Of a DNA stretch of 64,000 nt, positions 26,073 to 33,074 are shown piece by piece; within the stretch, counting starts at the first letter, position 1; every line of letters starts with the position of its first letter. The notes under the pieces were generated by a model that saw only the letters and a program-made list of their open reading frames with translations, did not search any database and had not been told where the DNA came from. The stretch is from positions 1-64,000 of the forward strand of contig CAZFYX010000052.1 of assembly GCA_964523885.1 (NCBI GenBank), in the 5' to 3' direction. This DNA is from SHXO01 sp964523885 (GTDB taxonomy: Bacteria; Pseudomonadota; Gammaproteobacteria; Burkholderiales; SHXO01). Both the position numbers and the translations under genes were made by a program.

Positions 26073-29000
26073 ATGGCCGGATCGATCCCGCTCACGCTGA
26101 CCGGACGCGAGGCCGCCGCGCAGCTGCCGCCGAAACTGCAGGGCGCCACGCGCGCGGCCGGGCAGCCCGGGGACCCGTTCCTCCCTCCCGGCTATCTCGT
26201 GCCCACCGGCACCTACGACGTCAGTCCCACTGCGCGCAGCACCACCGACGGCGCAGGCGAGAAGCGTCATGACGCCGAGGCCGACGAGATCGTGGTCCTC
26301 GAGCTCGCCGACGGCAGCACCTTCATCACCAGCGCGCAGCGGCTGCGCGACACGCTGGCGCTGACCCGGCCGGACCTGCTCGGTCCCGACGGCGAGATCC
26401 TGCTGGAGAAGCTGCGCGCCGAGGGCAGCGCGCGACGCGGTGTCCTCACCGACGCTGCCGGCGGGCTGATCAGCAAGGTCTTCACCTTGATCGTCGGCAA
26501 GTCGAAGGACGGCATCATCGACGCCGCCGCCGGCGAGCTGAAGAAGCGCGGCATCGACAGCGCCCTGCTCGGCGTCAGCTGGGCCGGCACCAAGGCGCTG
26601 ATGTGGGCGATCGAGAACAAGCTCGACCGGCAGCCCGGGCGGTTGTACCGCTGGACCGGCGCCACCGGCCGGAGGGAGGACCTGGAGCCGGTCGACCTGG
26701 CTGCGAACCCGCCGGACGGGCTCGGCGAACGGCCCATGCTGGTGTTCGTGCACGGCACCGGATCGAGCACGCTCGGCAGCTTCGGTGAGCTGCACCGCGG
26801 CGATCCCGACCTGTGGCTCACCCTGGAGCGCCACTATACCGGCGGCATCTACGGCTTCGAGCACCGCACCCTCTCCGAGAGTCCCATCGAGAACGCGATC
26901 CAGCTCGCCGCCGCGCTCCCCGCGAGCGCCCGCCTGAGCCTGGTGACGCACTCCCGCGGTGGGCTGGTGGGCGACCTGCTGTGCCTGGACGGTTTCGACG
27001 CGCTGATCGATGGCTACCGCTACCCCTTCCCCGGCACCGGCGATGCCGATCCCGCGGAAGCCGAGCGGGTGAAGCACGAGCTCGCCGCTGCGCATGCCGA
27101 GCAGCGCGACCGGTTGCGCCGCCTCGCCGCCCTGCTGCGCGAGAAGAAGCTGGTGGTGGAGCGCTACGTCCGCACCGCTTCGCCGGCCAACGGCACCCGC
27201 CTCGCCAGCGGCAACTTCGATCTGTTCCTCTCCGGTGTGCTGACGCTGATCGGCGCCGTGCCGTTCTTCTTCGGCAGCCCGTACTACTCGGCGTTCAAGC
27301 GCGTGGTCATCGAGATCGCGAAGAACCGCACCAACCCGCACCTGGTGCCGGGCATCGAGGCGATGCTGCCCGACTCACCGATGGCGCGGCTGCTGCGCGA
27401 CGCGCCGGTGCGTCCGGATTCGAGGATGGCGGTGATCGCCGGCGACATCGAGGGCGGCAACCTGCTCAAGCGCCTGGGTGTGCTGCTCACCGATTTCCTC
27501 CTGTTCGACAGCACCGACAACGACCTGGTCGTCGATACCCAGGCCATGCTCGCCGGCATCGCGCCCGCCAGCAAAGCGCGCGTGTTGTTCGACCGCGGTG
27601 CGGATGTGTCGCACTTCCGCTACTTCGCCAACCTGGACACCCGCAGCGCCCTGCGCAACTGGCTGACCGCGGACGATCCGGGGGCACTGGACGCCTTCCG
27701 CAGCCTCCCCGCGCCCGAGGAGTTCGAGGCTGCGCTGGCCGCTGCCACGCGCCATGCGGTGACAGCCGCCGAACGTCCCGTGGTCGTGGTGCTCCCCGGC
27801 GTGATGGGCTCGCACCTCGCCCGCAACGGCAGGGACCGCGTCTGGCTCGACGTGCCCGACATCGCCACCGGGGGCTTGAGCAAGATCGCCTGGGGCAGGA
27901 GCGGGGTCGAGGCCGAGGAGCTGTTCGGCATGTTCTACGGCAAGCTCTGCGAGGAGCTCGCGAAGAGCCACCGCGTCGAGCCGTTCCCCTACGACTGGCG
28001 CCAGCCACTCGATGTGCTGGCCGAGCGCCTGGGCGAGTTCCTCGACCAGTTGCTCAGGCAGACCACGCAGCCGATCCGCATCCTGGCGCACAGCATGGGC
28101 GGGCTGGTGGTGCGCGCGTGCATCTACAAGCGCCGCTCGGTGATGGACGCGGTCATGGCGCGCGACGGCGCGCGCCTGGTGATGTGCGGCACCCCGCACC
28201 AGGGCGCGCATTCGATGGTCGAGAACCTGCTCGGCAAGGGCGACACGCTGCGCACGCTGGTGCGGCTGGACCTCACGCACGACATGCAGGAGGTGCTCGA
28301 CATCGTCGCCGGCTTCCGCGGTCCGCTGCAGCTGCTGCCGCGCCCCGGCTTCCGCGACCTGTTCCAGGGCCAGCCCGGCGGCGGCGCCGTGCTCGACTTC
28401 ACCAGCGCACAGACCTGGGTCGACCTCAAGGGCAAGGTGCGCGACTTCTGGTTCGGCGACCACAGGTGCGCCACGCCGCCGCAGGCCGTGCTGGACTCGG
28501 CGAGCTGGCTGTGGAAGCAGGACAGCCAGGGCGGCACCGACAAGGTGCCCTCCCTGCCTTCCGGGTACGAGAGCCGGAGCGTGTACGTGTTCGGCGTCGC
28601 CCGCAACACACCCTGCGGCGTGCGCGAGGAAGGCGGGCGCCTCAAGATGGTCGGCACCACACGGGGCGACGGCACCGTCACCTGGGAGTCCGGCCGCATC
28701 GGCGGCATCGGCGCGTTCTACTACATGCCGGTCGCGCACGGCGACCTGCTGGGCACGCGCGACCACTTCCCGGGGCTGGTCGACCTGCTCACCTCGGGTG
28801 TCACCGCAAACCTGTCCACCCAGCCGCCCGCGGTGCGCGCCATCGAGCAGCCGGCACCGCTGAGCTACGACGCGGGGCCGCCCATCGCCGAGGACGAGCT
28901 CGGCATCCAGCGCGCCGTCATGGGGGCATCGCTGCGCAGCCGCCTGCCCGCGCGAGCCAGGCGCCGGCTCGAGATCGCGGTCAAGGCGATGGACCTGCGT

Positions 29001-32000
29001 TTTCTGTCCGACCCGATCATGGTCGGCCACTACGAGCAGGACCCGATCTCCGGTGCCGAGTCGCTCATCGATCGCGAGCTGCTCGAAGGCGAGCTCACCG
29101 AGCGCTACAACCTCGGCCTCTACGCCGGCCCGCGCGGCACCGCCGCGGTGGTGCTGCGCGTGCTCTCCGGCTATGGCGACCTGCGCGGGGCGGTGGTCAC
29201 CGGGCTGGGCAAGTACGACGGCAGCCTGAGCGCCGCCGACCTCACCGAGTCGGTGCGCACCGGCGCGCTGCGCTACCTGCTGCAGGTGGTCGACGTGCTC
29301 GGCAAGGCCGAGCGCGAGGTGCGGCTCGCCACCCTGCTGATCGGCTACAACTCCTCGGCCAACCTCACCATCGCCGGGTCGGTCGAGGCACTGGTGCGCG
29401 GCGTCGTCGAGGCCAACGACCGCTTCCACGAGACCACCCGGCTCGGCATCCGCATCGCGCAGCTGGACATCGTCGAGCTCTACCTGGACACCGCCATCAC
29501 CGCAACGTACGCCCTGCGGCAGCTGGCGGCCCGGATGGCGGCACGTGCGGAGAAGCACCAGACCACCCTCGTGATCCGCAGCGAGCTCGAGCAGGGCGAC
29601 GGCATGCGCATGCGCCTGTTCGACGACCGCGGCTTCAACTACTGGCCCCGCCTGATCGTCAGCGATGCCGACCGCGACGATGAAGCCGCAGCCGCCAGCC
29701 CCGCAGGCAGCGAAGGGGCAGCGCCGATCGCGCAGCGCATCCGCTTCCTCTACATCGGTGCGCGTGCCCGCGCCGAGTCGGTGGTACAGCAGCGCCAGCC
29801 GGGGCTGGTCGAGAAGCTGGTGCGCCAGCAGATCCACCTCGCCATCTGGCAGGAGGACTTCGGTCGCATGCTGTTCCAGCTGATGGTGCCGCACGACTTC
29901 AAGGATGCAGCCCGCCAGCTCGAGCGCGTCGTGCTGGTGGTGGACCGCTACACCGCCAACCTGCCGTGGGAGCTGATGCTGGCGGACGATCCCAACCGCG
30001 ACGACGACGACCGGCTGCCGCTCGCATTGCGCACCGCGGTCGTGCGCCAGCTCGCGTCGACGCACTTCCGCCGGCAGGTGCGCGAAGGCATCGCCCGCAA
30101 GGCGCTGGTGATCGGCAATCCGTCCGCGGACGGCTTCGACCGGAGCTTCGTGGGATCGGACGGAAGCGCGCTCCCCGCTCCGCCCGACCTCCCCGGCGCC
30201 CAGCAGGAGGCGCAGGAAGTCAGCAGCGTCATCAAGGGCATGGGCTACGACGTGACCCAGGTGATCGGCAACGACCGCCCCGCGACCGACGTCATGGCCG
30301 CGCTCTACCGCCAGCCCTACCGCATCGTGCACGTCTCGGCGCACGGCGTGTTCAACCTGCGCCATCGCGACGGCCTCGCGCGCAGCGGCATCGTCCTCTC
30401 GGATGGGCTGCTGATCACGGCCGCCGAGATCGATGCGATGGAGACGGTGCCCGAACTGGTCTTCCTCAGCTGCTGCCACCTCGGTCAGCTGGACCTCGCG
30501 CGCGACGGCAACCTGCTGTCCGCGAGCATCGCGCGCCAGCTCATCGACATCGGCGTGCGCTGCGTGGTGGTCGCAGGCTGGGCGGTGAACGATGCCAGCG
30601 CCAGCCTGTTCGGGCAGACCTTCTACCGGCATCTGCTGCTGCAGCGGAAGACGTTCGGCGAGGCGGTGTTCGCGGCCCGCCAGGCGCTGTGGGAGAACGA
30701 TGCGAGCGACATCACCTGGGGCGCCTACCAGGCCTACGGCGATGCGGGCTGGCGGGCCGAACCGCTGGTGGATGGCGCGACCGGCGTGGGCGATGGCGCG
30801 CGCTATGCCTCCCCCGAGGAGCTGCTCGACTACCTCGCCAGCACCCGTGCCAATCTCGCCCGCAAGGCCGACAAGCAGACCGACCGCGAGCTGCGCGCTC
30901 TGATGAAGTCGATCGAGCGCAACCTCGGGGAGCGCTGCCCGCCCGGCTGGCTCGAGTCAGCGCAGGTGCAGTCGGCACTCGGCGCGACCTGGCGCGATCT
31001 GCGCAGGTTCGACGAGGCGCGCGCCGCCTATCTCAAGGCCATCCAGGCCCAGGACCGGTTGGGCCGGGTGCCGATCCGCGACATCGAGCAGCTGGCCAAC
31101 GTGGAGGCACGGCTCGGCGAGCAAATCGGCGAGGCGGCGCTGGCTTCCAGCCGGGCAGCGGCCGTCACCGAACCGGCCGAGTCGCTGATCGACCTCGCGC
31201 TGGAACGGCTGGACATGCTCGATGCGCTGACCTCAGCCGGCACCGATGCGCAAGGCCCCAGCCCGATCGTGAGCATCGAGCGCAGCGCACTGCGCGGCAG
31301 CGCCTTCAAGCGCAAGGCCAACCTGTACGCGCGCCGAATCCTGCAGCCTGGCGGTAGCACGGCACAGCGTGAGCGAGACGTCGCCAGCATGCTCGACGCC
31401 GTGCGGCAATCGGCCTCCGCGTACCGCTCCGCAGAAGGCGACCCCGGCCGCGCGCACTTCGCCCCGTACCTGGCGCTCAATCGCCTCACGCTCGACGCGG
31501 TGAGTGCCGCAGCCAGAGGGACGCCGGACAGCGCCGCGGTTGCGCTGGCGCAACAGTGCCGCGCAGCCGCCAGGCAGCGGTTCACGGAGAGCGGGCAGGT
31601 CTGGGACGCGGTAATGCAGTGCGAAGCCCTGCTGGTGCAGCGGCTGCTCGACGGCAGGCTCGCGGAAGACGACGACGAGGGCCGCGCCGCATTCGAGGAA
31701 ATCGCGGCGGCGTACGAGGAGACGCTCGACAACACGCCGGTACGTCCGAGCCAGCTCGACACCATCGTGAGCCAGATGGAGATCCTCTCGCGCTTCCACG
31801 ACGCACTCGCACAAGCGCAGCGGGACGCGGCCAGGCGACTGATCGCGGACCGGCTGCTCGAGCTGGTGCAGCGCATCCGACCGGGCCGGGCACCGCGGAC
31901 GGACCGGCCGGCAACCGCGGCAAAACGGGTGGCACGCGGACGGCCGTCCGTGCGTGCCAGGCCGAGGCGCAAGCGCGCCTCGAAGGGCAACAAGGCGTGA
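26073..32000 (+). CDS. giant double alpha/beta-hydrolase - CHAT protease fusion protein
   Basis: The 1975-residue protein has several modules. A first alpha/beta-hydrolase (about 220-560) shows FVHGTGSS and the nucleophile elbow THSRGG (Ser near 294). A second, lipase/LCAT-like hydrolase (about 565-905) shows LPGVMGSHL, AHSMGG with Ser674, GDGTV with Asp near 866 and AHGDL with His near 889, a complete triad. A domain at about 970-1130 (VTGLGKYDGSLSAADL) faintly resembles macro-like aminopeptidase N-domains. A CHAT domain (about 1225-1560) has His1424 in VSAHGVF and Cys1468 in LSCCHLG. The rest (about 1600-1960) is TPR-like helices with a basic tail. AAAGGAG precedes the ATG at 26073. It would be cytoplasmic. 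Caspase and sensor genes flank it. Confidence 0.9.
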   Translation: MAGSIPLTLTGREAAAQLPPKLQGATRAAGQPGDPFLPPGYLVPTGTYDVSPTARSTTDGAGEKRHDAEADEIVVLELADGSTFITSAQRLRDTLALTRPDLLGPDGEILLEKLRAEGSARRGVLTDAAGGLISKVFTLIVGKSKDGIIDAAAGELKKRGIDSALLGVSWAGTKALMWAIENKLDRQPGRLYRWTGATGRREDLEPVDLAANPPDGLGERPMLVFVHGTGSSTLGSFGELHRGDPDLWLTLERHYTGGIYGFEHRTLSESPIENAIQLAAALPASARLSLVTHSRGGLVGDLLCLDGFDALIDGYRYPFPGTGDADPAEAERVKHELAAAHAEQRDRLRRLAALLREKKLVVERYVRTASPANGTRLASGNFDLFLSGVLTLIGAVPFFFGSPYYSAFKRVVIEIAKNRTNPHLVPGIEAMLPDSPMARLLRDAPVRPDSRMAVIAGDIEGGNLLKRLGVLLTDFLLFDSTDNDLVVDTQAMLAGIAPASKARVLFDRGADVSHFRYFANLDTRSALRNWLTADDPGALDAFRSLPAPEEFEAALAAATRHAVTAAERPVVVVLPGVMGSHLARNGRDRVWLDVPDIATGGLSKIAWGRSGVEAEELFGMFYGKLCEELAKSHRVEPFPYDWRQPLDVLAERLGEFLDQLLRQTTQPIRILAHSMGGLVVRACIYKRRSVMDAVMARDGARLVMCGTPHQGAHSMVENLLGKGDTLRTLVRLDLTHDMQEVLDIVAGFRGPLQLLPRPGFRDLFQGQPGGGAVLDFTSAQTWVDLKGKVRDFWFGDHRCATPPQAVLDSASWLWKQDSQGGTDKVPSLPSGYESRSVYVFGVARNTPCGVREEGGRLKMVGTTRGDGTVTWESGRIGGIGAFYYMPVAHGDLLGTRDHFPGLVDLLTSGVTANLSTQPPAVRAIEQPAPLSYDAGPPIAEDELGIQRAVMGASLRSRLPARARRRLEIAVKAMDLRFLSDPIMVGHYEQDPISGAESLIDRELLEGELTERYNLGLYAGPRGTAAVVLRVLSGYGDLRGAVVTGLGKYDGSLSAADLTESVRTGALRYLLQVVDVLGKAEREVRLATLLIGYNSSANLTIAGSVEALVRGVVEANDRFHETTRLGIRIAQLDIVELYLDTAITATYALRQLAARMAARAEKHQTTLVIRSELEQGDGMRMRLFDDRGFNYWPRLIVSDADRDDEAAAASPAGSEGAAPIAQRIRFLYIGARARAESVVQQRQPGLVEKLVRQQIHLAIWQEDFGRMLFQLMVPHDFKDAARQLERVVLVVDRYTANLPWELMLADDPNRDDDDRLPLALRTAVVRQLASTHFRRQVREGIARKALVIGNPSADGFDRSFVGSDGSALPAPPDLPGAQQEAQEVSSVIKGMGYDVTQVIGNDRPATDVMAALYRQPYRIVHVSAHGVFNLRHRDGLARSGIVLSDGLLITAAEIDAMETVPELVFLSCCHLGQLDLARDGNLLSASIARQLIDIGVRCVVVAGWAVNDASASLFGQTFYRHLLLQRKTFGEAVFAARQALWENDASDITWGAYQAYGDAGWRAEPLVDGATGVGDGARYASPEELLDYLASTRANLARKADKQTDRELRALMKSIERNLGERCPPGWLESAQVQSALGATWRDLRRFDEARAAYLKAIQAQDRLGRVPIRDIEQLANVEARLGEQIGEAALASSRAAAVTEPAESLIDLALERLDMLDALTSAGTDAQGPSPIVSIERSALRGSAFKRKANLYARRILQPGGSTAQRERDVASMLDAVRQSASAYRSAEGDPGRAHFAPYLALNRLTLDAVSAAARGTPDSAAVALAQQCRAAARQRFTESGQVWDAVMQCEALLVQRLLDGRLAEDDDEGRAAFEEIAAAYEETLDNTPVRPSQLDTIVSQMEILSRFHDALAQAQRDAARRLIADRLLELVQRIRPGRAPRTDRPATAAKRVARGRPSVRARPRRKRASKGNKA

Positions 32001-32067
32001 CTCCGCCTAACTCGCACGGCGCGCGCTCGCCTAGAATGCAGCGGGAACCAGTCGACGGGCACACCGG

Positions 32068-32955
32068 ATGGCGCGAGAGCATGCCGGCGTCGTGAGCGAC
32101 GCCGAGGCGGACGACTTCCTGCGGGCACGCCTGCCGATCGGCGACCTGCTGGTACTGGCGGACGAAGCCCCGGCCCCGCTGCCACGAGCCCAGGCCCTGG
32201 CCGATGCCGCCGTCGTACTCACCCAGGCGGGAGAGCACCGCTTCGCCGCCGAGACCCTCGTCCGCGCATCCGACCTGTGCCGGGAGGCCCGCGCGCCGGC
32301 GCCCGACACGGCGCAGCTGCGCGCTCTGCTGGCCGGTATCGAGCAGGAGCTCAAGTCCTCGGCACCGCGTGTCACCACCTGGCCGCGCCAGGTGCTGCTG
32401 TTCACCGGCCACATGATGGACGCCCCCGGCCGCGGCGACCCGCGCTTTCCACCGGAGCTCGAGCCGGTTGCCGTGCGCGAGCTCGGTACGGCGCTGGATG
32501 CGTTGGGTGCCGGCCCACCGGACCTCGCGCTCTGCCAGGCCGCCGCCGGCGGCGACCTGTTGTTCCTGGAAGCCTGCCAGCGGCGCAGCGTGCGCTGCCA
32601 GGTGCTGCTGCCGTTCGACAAGCCCGCCTTCATCGAGCGCTCGGTGCGTCCTTCGACCCGGGGCGAGCAGTGGGTCGCGCGCTTCGATGCGGTGACGGCG
32701 GGGCTGCGCGATCCGGTCCGTGTGATGCCGGACATCCTGGGTCCCGGACCCGAGGGGATCGATTCGTTCGAGCGCTGCAACCTCTGGCTGCTCTACACTG
32801 CGCTGGCCTGCGGCCCAGACCGCGTTCGCCTCGTCGCGCTGTGGAATGGCGGTGGGGGTGACGGCCCCGGCGGCACTCGCCATCTGCACGACGAGGTGAA
32901 GCGCCGGTCCGGCCTGGTGACCTGGCTGGACGTGCGGAGCTGGCAGGCGCCCTGA
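32068..32955 (+). CDS. TPR-like plus SLOG/TPR-S-like Rossmannoid sensor protein
   Basis: The 295-residue protein begins with two to three TPR-like helices (PRAQALADAAVVLTQAGEHR, FAAETLVRASDLC). The C-terminal 180 residues look like the nucleotide-sensor-type Rossmannoid region often found with TPRs or adenylate-cyclase domains: VLLFTGHMMDAP, then CQAAAGGDLLFLEACQRRSV, CQVLLPFDKPAFIERSV, and the end ALWNGGGGDGPGGT. In relatives the GGDLLF/E segment and LPF strand line a ligand pocket. Assignment is from remembered family patterns. It starts 67 bases after the CHAT fusion gene on the same strand and probably belongs to the same operon. The start may also be GTG at 32092; no strong ribosome-binding site marks either. 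Confidence 0.65.
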   Translation: MAREHAGVVSDAEADDFLRARLPIGDLLVLADEAPAPLPRAQALADAAVVLTQAGEHRFAAETLVRASDLCREARAPAPDTAQLRALLAGIEQELKSSAPRVTTWPRQVLLFTGHMMDAPGRGDPRFPPELEPVAVRELGTALDALGAGPPDLALCQAAAGGDLLFLEACQRRSVRCQVLLPFDKPAFIERSVRPSTRGEQWVARFDAVTAGLRDPVRVMPDILGPGPEGIDSFERCNLWLLYTALACGPDRVRLVALWNGGGGDGPGGTRHLHDEVKRRSGLVTWLDVRSWQAP

Positions 32956-33074
32956 TCCGAGCGTATCTGCCACCGGGGCGACAGGCGCACCGCATCCGAT
33001 CATCCGCCTGGCATCGGCCTTGCAAGGTCGGTGCACTTCTCCGGCGTTGCCGTCAGCCCACTCCGTCCCGCACC

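Noticed and set aside
27375..30632. A 1085-codon open frame antisense to the CHAT fusion gene
   Set aside because: It is a shadow of high G+C codon use: composition is Arg/Val/His-rich without domains, and the plus-strand gene has clear catalytic motifs and a ribosome-binding site.
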